NCBI RefSeq assembly: GCF_035594125.1
Contig: NC_087192.1
Span: 12,119,501-12,183,500, forward strand
DNA: 64,000 nucleotides
Direction of reading: 5' to 3'
Origin: Scylla paramamosain
Taxonomy: Eukaryota; Arthropoda; Malacostraca; Decapoda; Portunidae
The translations under genes were made by a program, and so were the position numbers. This document shows positions 1 through 11,987 of this stretch, one piece after another; position 1 is the stretch's first letter, and each line of letters opens with the position of its first letter. A model generated the notes under the pieces. It worked only from the letters and a program-made list of their open reading frames with translations. It did not search any database and was not told the DNA's origin.

Positions 1-100
1 TTATGGAGACAGGACTCAAGCTTGCCCCACCTGCACAACCAAAGCCTAGATAAAGCCTTGGAGGTGCTGCGGATGCATCTGATCAGCTGGTCAGTAAGGT

Positions 101-101
<1 letters not shown>
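1..101 (-). repeat. SINE-like dispersed repeat, copy 1
   Basis: This stretch closely matches 28521-28640. Both share the 'ggagacaggactcaa' block and the 'tgatcagctgg' block about 75 bases later. Read on the minus strand, 'cttgagtcctgtctcc' resembles a tRNA B box, so a tRNA-derived SINE head is possible. The copy runs off the window edge at 1 and abuts a (GT)n array. The repeat pair is secure; the SINE label is tentative. Confidence 0.5.

Positions 102-189
<88 letters not shown>
102..189. repeat. (GT)n microsatellite
   Basis: An uninterrupted array of about 44 GT units. It directly abuts the 3' end of a minus-strand LINE-A copy, in the position where other LINE-A copies carry (CA)n. Confidence 0.95.
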
Positions 190-191
<2 letters not shown>

Positions 192-510
192 TTACCTAGT
201 TGTGGTTTATGGGAGGGGAATAATCTCATAGTAACCTGTCTCTATATCTATCTAGTTTGGTCTTAAAAAGCACTGACAGTTTCAGCATTTACAATGTCTT
301 CACTAAGTTCATTCTATTTGTTCACACTTCTGTGAGGAAAACAATACTTCTTGATGTCTCTTCTACAGTTAACTTTCTTCAACTTCTTATCGTGTCCCCT
401 TGTACTCTGTGTGTCTAAATTTATTAAACATTCTTTGTCCACATTTTCCATACCATTTATCATTCTACAGATGTTTATTAAATTCCCTCTCTCTCCTATT
501 TTCAAAGATA
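190..510 (-). mobile_element. LINE-A 3' end fragment (5'-truncated)
   Basis: The reverse complement matches the last ~320 bases of the full LINE-A copy at 46080-49987. It includes the end of the reverse-transcriptase ORF (NGMENVDKECLINLDTQSTR) and the terminal motif 'aaccacaactaggtaaata'. Homology fades near the short GA run in the coding sequence, so this is a heavily 5'-truncated insertion, as usual for target-primed LINEs. It lies in the same orientation as the ADAM17 gene. Confidence 0.8.
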
Positions 511-584
511 GGAATATTTGTCACATATTGTTTATAATGTATGTTTGTAAGTTGAATGTGTAAGGCAGACATAATAAAGTGTTA

Positions 585-743
<159 letters not shown>

Positions 744-962
744 TGATATATGTTGGGACTCATGTAGTAGATTGTCATAAGCATATGAAAGACTGGGACT
801 CCCCAAATTCACAGCAAACCTTCTGCCACAGCCTGAAAAGCCTGAAATCATCCAATAGAAATGAACCCAGGGCCTGATATGTCTCCACTTTATGGGAGGG
901 ATATACATTTCTAAAGTTCTTGAGTTGACTGTAACAAACTAACATTACTGCTTCTAATTCAA

Positions 963-1060
963 TACTGTGGAATCTCTGTTCTAGAACTTTATTCGTTCAT
1001 GAATGCTGTTCAAAATCCTAAATGTTCAAAAGTTGAAACTATTTTCCTCATAGAAGCATA
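963..1060 (+). repeat. Partial TIR end, duplicate of the following element
   Basis: 'tactgtggaatctctgttctag' and the next ~90 bases resemble, with divergence, the start of the TIR element at 1087 ('cagtggaacctccgttctag'). This looks like a second, older or duplicated terminus in the same orientation, about 120 bases upstream. No matching right end was found for it. Confidence 0.5.
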
Positions 1061-1236
1061 CCTGTCAGAGCCACATGATTGATGTACAGTGGAACCTCCG
1101 TTCTAGAACTTAATTTGTTCCTGAATACCATTTAAAATCAGAAATGTTTGAAAACTTTAACTGTTTTCCCCACAGGAATCAATGTAAAATGGATTAATCC
1201 TTTCCCAGACACCAGTCTACCCTGTCTTAGCAGCTT

Positions 1237-1515
1237 ATGACAAATGCTCCCACAGCCAAGATGGCTGCTTTACAACATCTTCAGCTCACAAATTATTTAT
1301 CCAGAAAGGACGTATTGAATGAACTTAGTGACACAGAACTCATTAGAAGATACTGCTTAGCCCGTGCAGATATTCTCTTTGTCACCGATCAAGTGAGGGA
1401 AGCCTTAAAGAGGGACACAGAAAGGAACAACCCACCTACCACCAAAATGAAGGTGATCATAACTCTTAGACATCTTGCTGCTGGGAAAAGCTATGGGAAT
1501 AATGCATTTATGTAG
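1237..1515 (+). pseudogene. Truncated HARBI1-like (PIF/Harbinger) transposase N-terminal fragment
   Basis: The 92-codon ORF contains ELIRRYCLARADILFVTD near residues 34-51 and KMKVIITLRHLAAGK near residues 70-84. This pattern is characteristic of the N-terminal region of HARBI1-like Harbinger nucleases. The DDE catalytic domain is absent; the ORF ends soon after the block and the sequence then runs into AT-rich TIR-proximal DNA. The same fragment recurs, with stops and internal deletions, in the other two copies of the host TIR element. It is therefore part of the mobile unit rather than a cellular gene. I see no sign of domestication. Confidence 0.65.
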
Positions 1516-1617
1516 TAGTGATGGCACAGGTGGCTTGGGATAACTGTTTGTCTACATCAGGCTTTTCAACAGAATCACATTTACCTTATTTCAAAAACTG
1601 AATTAGTGTGGAGGAGG

Positions 1618-1652
1618 TTTGGAGGACAGGCACTCTGTGCCTGTCCTCCAAA
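1618..1652. repeat. Perfect 15-bp inverted repeat (hairpin)
   Basis: The arm tttggaggacaggca is followed by a 5-base loop and its exact reverse complement tgcctgtcctccaaa, inside the TIR element. A single-stranded copy would fold into a stable hairpin. No function can be assigned. Confidence 0.85.
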
Positions 1653-1857
1653 TATATATAAATGAACTAAATTTTTATAGAAATTATAAACTAGTAATAA
1701 ACAGCAGCTTTTGCTAGGTCTTTTAATATTTGAAATCAAGTAACTGTTCTAAAACTGAATTATGGTACTGCAATCAAAGCAATAATGAGTTCAAAACTTT
1801 GTTCAAAAACTGATTTGTTCCAAAAGGGAGGCATTCAATAACCAAGGTTCCACTGTA

Positions 1858-2187
1858 TGGTTGTATGATAATTGGTAAATTTCCGACACAAGCTTCAAGA
1901 TTCTTACTCAGCTACTACAGAGAAAGCTACTTTGCATATTTTGAGATCAGTGAACTCTAGTAATCCATTCCATCCATTCCATTATGCACATACTATATAT
2001 ACAAGCTAGTAGCATGTCTGCAGCCAGTGATATCAGTATGATCTAGGCAGTATGATCAGTATGATCTGTCCCTGAGATGCTTATATCTTTCTTGGGGTTA
2101 CTTTGTTTACATGTTGTTAAAACAACTGTGGATGCACTCTTAAGAACCAAAGACTTATGAAAGACATCAATCTTAGACACCTCTCAC
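1858..2187 (-). other. Intron sequence downstream of the 2188 exon
   Basis: This stretch between the TIR element and the exon is AT-rich intron. It contains only short imperfect direct repeats (tccattccatccattcc; agtatgatc three times near 2035-2060). No gene seen. Confidence 0.6.
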
Positions 2188-2382
2188 CTCTAATAAGTTG
2201 CGGACATCCCATGAAGTTCTGTCCATGTTGTAATGCACCTGATTAGTGGTTACTGGAGACCACTCTTGATGTACAAGAATTTTCTTTATTACAAATCCCA
2301 TATCAGAAAAGTCTAACTTGTCTCCTGCATCTCTCCATGAAGTGTTCTTGTAGATTTTGTCCACACGATCAATAAGACTGAT
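2188..2382 (-). CDS. ADAM17: ADAM17/TACE-like metalloprotease, internal exon (start of catalytic domain)
   Basis: The exon gives 65 codons beginning [16 protein letters not shown] and ending [13 protein letters not shown]17 proteins have the very similar LIDRVDDIYRNTSW and DVKMLLE at the same distance, early in the reprolysin catalytic domain. On the minus strand the acceptor is ttacttttcag before ATC, and the donor is gag followed by gtgaga. Both boundaries are phase 0 and fit the preceding exon at 18726-18955, which ends in VNYL. ADAM17 is a membrane-anchored sheddase that releases ectodomains such as TNF in vertebrates. The zinc-binding HExxH motif is not in this exon and should lie on the next exon, below position 1. 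The exon is flanked by repeat-filled introns and is slightly shorter than the human equivalent segment. Confidence in the family is high; the precise orthology rests on recognition by eye. Confidence 0.9.
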
Positions 2383-2829
2383 CTGAAAAGTAAAATAATT
2401 AAGCTACAAAATGTGATATGACTGATACTGTATTCTATAAGTTCCTTACTAAATTCACAAAATATGGGCTATAGCATAAAAAGAGATTAAGCTTAAAAGT
2501 GCTTACCAGGTTAAATTTGGGACTTTCTAATAAGTTACAAATTTTTAAAATACTCATGAAATTCATTACCTCCTCTAAGAGCTATCCTCTTTAAGTTATG
2601 ACATTTGTAACCTGGCTATTTTTTTCCTACCATTTTCTCAACATTCTATGAACACTGGAGAAGTTTCGCAAGACACCACAACCTATAAATAAGAACACTA
2701 TTTCACTGTTATACAACCTCTATTTCATACATGATGCCAATCTGCAACATTACACAGATGAGAGAAGGATAAAAAGATCCATCTATCTATCTGTATACTG
2801 TTACTACCACAATTCCCCCAGCCCCCTTC
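2383..2829 (-). other. Intron, no feature seen
   Basis: AT-rich unique-looking intron immediately upstream of the 2188-2382 exon, with the polypyrimidine tract at its lower end. I see no coding signal or recognisable repeat. Confidence 0.6.
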
Positions 2830-3480
2830 ACAAAACTGCCTCACCTGGACTAGCTTCCTTTCCCTGAGTCCTATGTGGACTCATTTCAAGTGTTCAATAT
2901 GGGTGTACAGGGTCCCTTGTGACTCCTGCTTCCTTTTCACAACAGGTCATAACACCAGGTCACACTAATTAAGGTTGCCAGTCTGTTTTACCCACCTAAA
3001 GACAAGGGAAATACTCTAACAACAATCAATTACCACAGCTGTGAAAGAATCAACAACCACGTCTATGAAAAAGTTGTAACATGCAGTAACACATGTATGG
3101 TTGAGGTATAACACCTTGCTGGACAACTGCCTTCTGTAACAAGTCCTACCACTGTCCAACAGTGTGTTATAGCCCCAAGCAAAGTAGTGTTGTTTACTGC
3201 TTGTCTTGTCAGGTAGTGACTGGGTAGTGACTGACTGTGGGAAAGTGTACCACACTCTCTCTGCTGCTATGAGGAGGGGGTACAAAGGAAGGGGCGAGTG
3301 TGGTGACACACATACACCCGCCCACCACTCTGCTCCCCATGCTGGTTATATGAATAAAACACTTTACTTCTGAAAATTCTAATGATCAAACTAGGGGGGC
3401 TAGATGAATACTGATTACTTCATTGTCAAGAGCAACTCTTATACTAAATACTGGATGAGACTCAAATTGAACAGACAAGG
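2830..3480 (-). repeat. Dispersed repeat U, minus-strand copy
   Basis: Parts of this region match other U copies in reverse complement. One shared block, around 3338-3376, includes 'gtgttttattcatataa' (also at 7468-7487). Another is 'gattacttcattgtcaagag' (3412), like 30232. It is diverged and has no convincing ORF. The boundaries are approximate. Confidence 0.5.
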
Positions 3481-3592
3481 GGAAATAAGTAAATTTACAT
3501 GAGGAATATGAGTGATTGCATGGATAAATATAATTTTAGAAGTATCAGGCTTCGTAATTTCGTGTCCAGGATGTGTCAAAGCCTCATCCCCA

Positions 3593-3594
<2 letters not shown>

Positions 3595-3661
<67 letters not shown>
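3595..3661. repeat. (CT)n microsatellite
   Basis: About 33 pure CT units in intron. Confidence 0.95.
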
Positions 3662-3666
<5 letters not shown>

Positions 3667-3828
3667 CATTCTTTTCTCTTTTGTTCTTACCACTTTCTTC
3701 GTTTCATAACACATTATTTCGCAGCACAAAACAATACCAAACTGGCAATCCTCACATGGGGTAGCCCAGACAAGGCACCACACAGTCACAAACATATATA
3801 GTTCAAAAGTGCAAGGACGAACCAAAAC

Positions 3829-5245
3829 TGTTCTATAGATTAATTATTGGAAAAATTGAACTAAATGAATAATCAATAAGTTTGAGATGGAAATAAAACA
3901 TATGAAGACCCAATAGACATGAGTGAATTGCTAAACAAAAAGTTCCAACAAGTTTTCACAGAAGAGTCAGAATTTAAAGAACCACAAGATCAGAAGATGA
4001 AAAAAGCAAATGTGGGAAATCATAGTAATTAAAGAAGTTTATAAAATGATGGAGGAACTGGAAGAGAGGAAAGCAACAGGACCAGATGGAATATAAGGTT
4101 CCATTTTAGAAAAGTGCAGGAAACAGTTAACTGAAGAGGTATATGACATAATGAAGAGCTCAATATCAACTGAAAGAGTGCCTTAGGAATGGAAAAGAAC
4201 AGACATAGTGCCAATTTTATAAAAGTGAAAAGAAACAAGAATCAGTAAACTATAGACCAGCATAGTATGTAAGATCTGTGAAGAAGTGATAAAAAAGCAG
4301 TGGACAGAATTTCTAGAAAAACATGATACAATAATAGAAAAATAGTATGGCTTTAAACAAAAGCAATCATGTGTAACCAACTTAATGAGCTTTTATTCGA
4401 GAATGATATAACACAGGAGAGGGATGGATGAGTAGACTGTGTATTTATATCTGAAAAAAGCTTTCAACAAAGTTCTCCACAACAGGTTATTATGGAAGCT
4501 ACAAAATATAGGAGGATTAAATAGAAAAATAAAACACTGGTTGGAAAAATTGCTTAAAGGGAAGAAAAATTAATAAGAAAGGTAGTAAAACATAGAATCA
4601 AAATGGAGAAAAGTAGATAGTGGAATACCACAAGGATCAGTGCTGGCACAAATACTTTTCCTGTTCTACATGAATGATATGCCTGAAGGAGTAAAGAGTT
4701 ACATGGGCTTGTTGCAGATGATGCAAAATTACAAAGACATATAAGAAACAAAGACTAAAATTCTACAAGAAGATTTCAACAAAATCTGGAACTGGAGTAA
4801 GAAATGAGAGATGGAATTTAATGTCATGTAATGGAAATGGGAAGAAAGTGAAAAAGAGACCAAAATGGACATATAAAATGGGAAATGAAGAAATAATAAA
4901 AGTACAAAAAGAGAAACATGTAGAAAGGATATTCAGAGACATATAGAATGGTGAGAAATACTGGAACAGCATTCCACTACATGGATAAAGATATGATGAG
5001 AAAGATAATTACCACTATGAATAGACTAAAGATGGAACATGCTGAAACATTGTGGTCTCCACACAAGAAAAAACATGTGAAAAAACTTGAAAGGATACAA
5101 AGGATGGCAACAAAGATGATTCCAGAAATGGAAGAAATTAATCTGCCAACATTGGAACAAAGAAGAGAAAAGGAAGATTTAATACTAACTTATAAATTGT
5201 CGAACAGAGTAGAAGAAATAAATAATGAGAAACTCCTCCTATGAG
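3829..5245 (+). mobile_element. LINE-A fragment, degenerate reverse transcriptase
   Basis: Three-frame reading recovers reverse-transcriptase blocks in order. These are KATGPDG (linker), ESVNYRPA (block 1), a DLKKAF-like block near 4450, a GIPQGSVLAQ-like block near 4620, a FADDAKL-like block split by a frameshift near 4715, and the C-terminal KLERIQRMATKMIPEMEE at about 5085. Order and wording match LINE-A at 46080-49987. The copy has many stops and frameshifts and lacks both the endonuclease and the 3' tail. It is a dead fragment, antisense to ADAM17. Confidence 0.8.
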
Positions 5246-5719
5246 AAGTAGGAAATACAATAAAACCTTGATTACCGAACACCTCCCTTTTCGAACAAAT
5301 CGGTTTTCAGACAAAATTTTGAACTCATTATTGCTTCAGTTGTGGTACAATAATTAAGTTCTAGAACAAAGTTACTTGATTTCAAATATTAAAAGACATA
5401 GCAAAAGCTGCTGTTTATTATTAATTTATAGTTTCTTTAAATATCTACTTTGTTTTTCTGTATTTGGGGGAGAGAAACAGACTGTAAGACAGTAATTCAA
5501 TCTTTGAAATATGGTAAATGCGATCCCATTGAAAAGTCTTGATGTAAACAAACAGTTTTCATAGCTTTGGAGTAATCCTGAACCACCCAACCCCCAAAGC
5601 CATCACTACTGCACAACTGCGTTAATTTTTCCAGCAGCTTTTCCCAGCAGCAAGATGTCTAAGTGTTATGATCACCTTCATTTTGATGATAAGTGGGTTG
5701 CTCTTCTGTCCCTCTGTAA

Positions 5720-6538
<819 letters not shown>

Positions 6539-6826
6539 TAAGGCTTCCCTCACAAGATCAGTCTAAACAGCATCTTCTGATGAGTTTTGTGTCACCACTA
6601 AGTTCATGCAATACAGCCATCTATTCATCAATAGCAGCCATACTGGCTGTGAAAGCATCTGTCATAAGCCACAAAGACATTGCAGACTGATGTCTGGGAA
6701 CAAATTAATCCATTTTACATTGATTTCTATGGGTAAATAGTTTAGGTTTTTGAACATTTCAGAAGTCGAACAGAATTCAGGAACAAATAAGTTCGAGAAC
6801 CACAGTTCCACTGTACCAGTTACACA

Positions 6827-7062
6827 CGAGGACACAGCAAAAAGAATAAGAAAAGTAAGATACTTGAGAAACATAAAGAAGTATAGTTTTCTCACAAAGA
6901 AATGTAGAAGTTTGAAACAAGCTAAGTGAGGATGTAGTATTGGCAATGAGTGGGCACAATTTTAAGAAAAAACTGGACAAGTGTAGAAATGGAGACGGGA
7001 CCACATGAGCATACCTCAGGCCCTGTAAATTACAACTAGGTAAATACAACTAGGTATATACA
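6827..7062 (+). mobile_element. LINE-A 3' end (subfamily 2)
   Basis: The C-terminal ORF piece and 3' UTR of LINE-A: a NIKKYSF-like block at about 6868, VHNFK-like sequence near 6950, then the terminal 'ttacaactaggtaaatac' repeated once. 5'-truncated and sited directly after the TIR element. Confidence 0.75.
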
Positions 7063-7600
7063 CCATTCACACTCTTAGCCCCTTTGGCCCTTGGTGGATA
7101 GGAAAAATATTGTGGCCCGCTGCACTATACCCCAGGAACCTAGGCATAGTACAACTGGCCACATACATTGTCATGTACAGTGTAATTATAGAAAAAAAAG
7201 TAAGAATGAATGAAGGAAAGAGATAAGAGAGGGATAAAAAGAAAGGCTGGAGTCGAGAGTTGACAGATCCCCAATGCGTAGCCTAGCCTGCCACAAGTTG
7301 GTATAACATTTACTCACACAAATTCCTGACTTTATTTACCCCACTTCTATTTCTTCATTCAGTTTGAGTCTCACATTGTTTAGAGCAGAGGAGTTGCCCT
7401 TGATGATGGCATAATTAGTATTCATCCAGTCTCCATAGTTCAGTCAAAACTATTTTCTAAATGCAAGTGTTTTATTCATATAAGCCAGCACAGAGTGAAG
7501 CGAGGCAGTGGACTGGCAGGTGTAAGTGTGAATATCACAATCCCACCCCTTCTCTCATACTGCACCCCCTTGTAGAAGGGCCAGAGAGCATTTGCTTGCA
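7063..7600 (+). repeat. Dispersed repeat U, plus copy
   Basis: Shares 'cactcttagccc' and 'aggaacctaggca' with 19238-20330, and 'gagttg...ataatta' with the copies at 19.8 and 25.1 kb. No ORF of note. Confidence 0.6.
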
Positions 7601-7796
7601 CTCCCACAAGTCACTGTCTAGCCACCACAAGAGATAGACATATGAAGGCAGACAGCATTGTTTGGAGGAGATTAGGAGGGTTTTACAGCTAGACAGGCCA
7701 GTTGCTCTAAGATGATTGAGTAATTACCAGCCTACATGGGTAGTGTAGGGGTCTCCATATCAGCTTCCCTAGAAGTGTTTTCTTTTTTTTTCTTTT

Positions 7797-9228
7797 TTAA
7801 TGTAGGAGGGACACTAGCCAAGGGCAACAAAAATCCAATAAAAATAAAGCTGAATGAGATGCCAGTCCCCAAATAGGGACCGAAGTGGTAGTCAAAAATT
7901 GAAGGATAAGTGTCTTGAAATCTCCCTCTTGAAGGAATTTAAGTCATAGGAAGTGGAAATACAGAAGCAGGTAGGGAGTTCCAGAGTTTACCAAAGGGAT
8001 GAATGATTGAGAATACTGGTTAACTCTTGCATTAGAGAAGTGGACAGAATAAGGGTGAGAGAAAGAAGAAAGTCTTGTGCAGCAAGGCCATGGGAGGAGG
8101 GAAGGCATGTAGTTAGCAAGATCAGAAGAGCAGTTAGCATGAAAATAGTGGTACAAGATAGCTAGAGATGCAACACTGCGGCGATGAGAAAGAGGCTGAA
8201 AACAGTCAGTTAGAGGAGAGGAGTTGGTGAGACGAAAAGCTTTTGATTGCACCCTGTCTAAAAGACTAGTATGAATGGAACCCCCCAGACATGTGAAGCA
8301 TACTCCGTACAAGGACGGATGAGGCCCTTGTACAGAGTTAGCAGCTGAGGAGGTGAGGAAAACTGGCAGAGACGTCTTAGAACGCCTAACTTCATAGAAG
8401 CTGTTTTAGCTAGAGATGAGATGTGATGTTTCCAGTTTAGATTATAAGAAAAGGAAAGACCAAGGATGTTCAATGTAGAAGAAGGGGACAGCTGAGTGCC
8501 ACTGAAGAAGAAGGGATTTTTGTCTGGAAGCTTGTGTCGAGTAGATAGATGGAGGAATTGAGTCTTTGAGGCATTGAACAATACCAAGTTTGCTCTGTCC
8601 CAATCAGAAATTCTAGAGAGATCAGAAGTCAGGAGTTCTGTGGCTTCCCTGCATGAACTGTTTACTTCCTGAAAGGTTGGACGTCTGTGAAAAGACATGG
8701 AAAAGTGTAGGGTGGTATCATCAGCATAGGAGTGGATAGGACAAGAAGTTTGGTCTAGAAGATGATTACTGAATAATAGGAAGAGAGTGAGTGACAGGAT
8801 AGAACCCTGAGGAACACCACTATTAATATATTTAGGAGTAGAACAGTAACCATCTACCACAGCAGCAACAGAACAGTCAAAAAAGGAAACAAAGTGAAGT
8901 TACAGGAAGAAGGATAGAAGCCATAAGAGAGTAGTTTGGGAATCAAAGCTTTGTGCCAGACTCTATCAAAAGCTTTTGATATGTCTAAGGCAACAGCAGA
9001 AGTTTCACCAATTCACCAAAATCTCTAAAAGAGGATGACCAAGACTCAGTAAGGAAAGCCAGAAGATCACCAGTAGAGTGGCCTTGATGGAACCCATACT
9101 GGAGATCAGATAGAAGGTTGTGAAGTGATAGATGTTTAAGAATCTTCCTGTTCAGGAAAGATTAAAAAACTTTAGATAGGCAGGAAATTAGAGCAAGAAG
9201 ACAGTAGTTTGAGGGACTGGAACACACT
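7797..9228 (-). mobile_element. LINE-B, 5'-truncated copy
   Basis: On the minus strand this encodes the second half of the LINE-B reverse transcriptase. It has INSGVPQGSILS, HSYADDTTLHFS (the YADD catalytic block is intact), SDWDRANLVLFNASKTQFL, and the C-terminal Trp-rich end with AYDLNSF-like sequence. The 3' UTR ends in 'ttttgttgcccttggctag...' and an A-rich tail near 7797. Two frames are needed, so at least one frameshift is present. It is the only LINE-B copy in the same orientation as ADAM17. Confidence 0.85.
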
Positions 9229-10394
9229 CACCACATAATCAGACATGACTCCTTGGCACAGCTAAAGCAAGCCGAGTTTGGCTACAGTGAGAGGTGAATC
9301 ACCCTCCAGTTCGTTTTGTGGGTACTTGTTTGGTTACATGTTGCCTGGTCAAATGGTAATGCGTTGCTGAGCTTTTTTTTTTTTTTAAGGTTGCATGCAG
9401 AGGATTATGCTGCCTTGCAGTAATTTATCTTTCTTCCTTTTGGGAAGAGAGATATTATATTGCTTGGCAGAGGGGAATATAATATCTTTCTAGATGTGGG
9501 TTAGTCCATTATTCGAAGTGGCATTCCCACAGGGTATTATACCTCAATTTTACATGTTCACTTTTTTCACATTGTATGTACTAATTTTTCGCTGTAAGAT
9601 TAAACATGAGTCCAGTTTTGCTCTTTTGAGTAATTTGCTTGGTCACTCTTGGTGTGGGATTGCAAACAATTGCATAAACAAACAAAAATACACAAACAAA
9701 AATTTTAGGAAGATAGATCTCGACCAGATGTTTCCACTGATGTATAATATACGGGGGATATCTTTTTAAACATGGTCTGATTTTATTGGCTGACTTTGAA
9801 CTCATTTTTCTCAAAACTTACTCTATGTGGGTTATGCCTCTGTAGTACAGCATGACTTGTATTCATTCCAAATTACAGACGCTCTCCAACTTATGAACAA
9901 GCTAGATTCCAGAAGGCCATTTTTAAGTTGCTATTCTGTAAAATATTTTGGGTATACAGCACCCTCTTGAGTTCTGTGCTTGTTTTCTTTAAAAGCCATA
10001 CTGCCATACTTAAAGAGGATCGCAAAACTAAGGATATAAAAAAAAAATCAAAAGCAATTATTTATGTCAGCCACATAGCACTGTGTGAGAGTATGCTTTT
10101 GTCTTCACATTCAGCATGTCTTCATATTCAGCATGATGCGGCAGTGTGGTGGAGTATAAACAACATGACACCTTTTGATCATGATCTTGACGCTGCAGGT
10201 GACTCGATATTTTTTCTGAGCCAGTTTCAGTGTCTATATAGTCCTTCACTAAATTCTAGATGGATGAGACAAATTCCTTATATGGTGATACAGGTGATAC
10301 ATAAGTTTTCATTAGGAAGGTGTATAGTAGGGTGCTGATAAGGTAAATCAGAGAAGGAACAGAAGATCCCATCCATGACAAACAGGGAGGTTTT
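9229..10394. other. Intron with small repeat scraps
   Basis: The block 'cagggtattatacctcaattt' (9530) matches dispersed repeat U near 26045. The run from 9877 (cagacgctctccaacttatg) looks like a Tigger/pogo-style terminus, but no partner end was found. The rest is AT-rich intron with no supported gene. Confidence 0.5.
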
Positions 10395-10790
10395 ACAAAG
10401 GGAAGAGGAAGAGGTTGAGTAAACCAAAATTTTGCAGTAAGGAAGCTGTGTGAAAAGTTCTTGGGAAAAAAGAGAAAGTATTCTTTTTGGTATTCATAAA
10501 CTTGAATAAAGAATATGATGGGATTGACAAGAAAGGGCTATGGGATGAAAGTATATGGGGTGGAAGGCAGGTTGGTGGATGGTGTGGAGAATTTCTATGG
10601 TGTGAAGAATTTCTATGTAAATAGCAGAGCATGTGTGAAAGTTAAGGTGAGAGTGAGTTCTTCCCAGCCAGAATAGGTTTATGTCAAGGTTGTGTAATGT
10701 CACCATAGTTATTCAATTTATATATGGATGGTATGGTAGAGGAAGTAAAGATGAGAGTGATAGATAAAGGCCTGGGGCCACATACTAGAA
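10395..10790 (+). pseudogene. LINE-C reverse transcriptase fragment
   Basis: A conceptual reading with frame changes gives FINLNKEYDGIDKKGLW (block A, catalytic Asp replaced), a linker with WCGEFL, then GLCQGCVMSPWLFNLYMDGM (blocks B/C). The RQGC.SPWLFN style differs from LINE-A, B, D and E. The clade is not assigned. It stops just before the region found in LINE-C fragment 2 at 26345-26995. Confidence 0.65.
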
Positions 10791-11064
10791 ACCTCATATC
10801 TCCTAAGAGCTCTTGTACCTCACTCTCATAACTTGTTACAATGCATACTGGAAACATAGGCACTGTCATGTCATATCATAGTTCTCTGAATTCACAAGCT
10901 ACTGGGAGTGCCCATAACTCAGTTGCAATATGAAGATCAGTCACCAGCCATTCCACTTCAACTATCATCAAAAGAATTTCAAGATAATTACAGTAATTAC
11001 AGGAGGAGGCAGTAGACTCCTGCCAAAATGATAATTACTCCCAGTGAGGTCTAAAGCACTGTTC

Positions 11065-11953
11065 AACACTGTAAACATTTCATGCAGGTAAGCTACAGAA
11101 CACTTGACTTCTGATCTTTCTAAAATTTCTGATTGGGGCAGAGCAAACTTGGTATTGTTCAATGCCTCAACTCGACAATCTATCAACTCAACACAACCTT
11201 CCAGACAACTATCCTTTCTTCTTCAATGACACTCAACTGTTCCCCTCTTCTACACTGAACATCCTTGGTCTGTCCTTTACTTATAATCTGAACTGGAAAC
11301 TTCACATCTCATCTCTAGCTAAAACAGCTTCTATGAAGTTAGGCATTCTGAGACGTCTCCACCAGTTTTTCTCACCCCCCAGCTGCTAACTCTGTACAAG
11401 GGTCTTACCCATCCATGTATGGAGTATGCTTCACATGTCTGGGGGGGGGGGGGCAGTTCCAGTCATACTACTCTTCTAGACAGGGTGGAATCAAAGGCCT
11501 TTCATCTCATCAACTCCTCTCCTCTAACTGACTGTCTTCAGTCTCTTTCTCACCGCCACAATGTTGCATCTCTAGCTGTTTTCTACCGCTATTTTCATGC
11601 TAACTGCTCTTCTGATCTTGCTAACTGCATGCTTCTCCTCCTCCCACGGTCTCACTGCACAAGACTTTCTTCTTTTTCTCACTCCTATTCTGTCCACCTC
11701 TCTAATGCAAAAGTGAACCAGTATTCTCATTCATTCATCACTTTCTCTGGTAAATTCTGGAACTCCCTGCCTGCTTCTGTATTTCCACCTTCCTATGACT
11801 TGAATTCCTTCAAGAGGGAGGTTTCAAGACACTTATCCTTCAGTTTTTGACTACCACTTTGGACCCTTTTATGGGACTGGCATTTCAGTGAGCATTTTTT
11901 TTTATTGGATTTTTGTTGCCCTTGGCCAGTGTCCCTCCTACATAAAAAAAAAA
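11065..11953 (+). mobile_element. LINE-B, strongly 5'-truncated copy
   Basis: Begins within the reverse transcriptase just after the YADD block, with SDWGRANLVLFN-like sequence, and continues through a TLYKGL-like block and FSGKFWNSLPASVFPPSYDL. It ends with the 'ttgttgcccttggccagtgt' 3' UTR and poly(A). A G-run at 11442 and a frameshift break the ORF into two pieces (11162-11389 and 11419-11850). Confidence 0.85.
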
Positions 11954-11987
11954 AAGGTAAACAGTGATGATTTTATGCTTTTTAATG

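Larger units (their letters stand above)
1087..1855 (+). mobile_element. TA-flanked TIR element carrying a Harbinger-like coding fragment
   Basis: The element begins cagtggaacct and ends aggttccactg, and TA flanks each end. TA target sites and this TIR style are typical of the Tc1/mariner/pogo superfamily. Inside, however, is a fragment related to PIF/Harbinger nucleases (1237-1515). Two related copies lie at 5258-6813 and 34690-35282, both inverted relative to this one. About 770 bp is too short for an autonomous element. Which superfamily moved it is unresolved: the TSD says Tc/pogo, the coding relic says Harbinger. Confidence 0.7.

Noticed and set aside
1237..1515. A domesticated HARBI1 gene
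   Set aside because: It lacks the catalytic domain, lies inside a mobile element, and has decayed sister copies.
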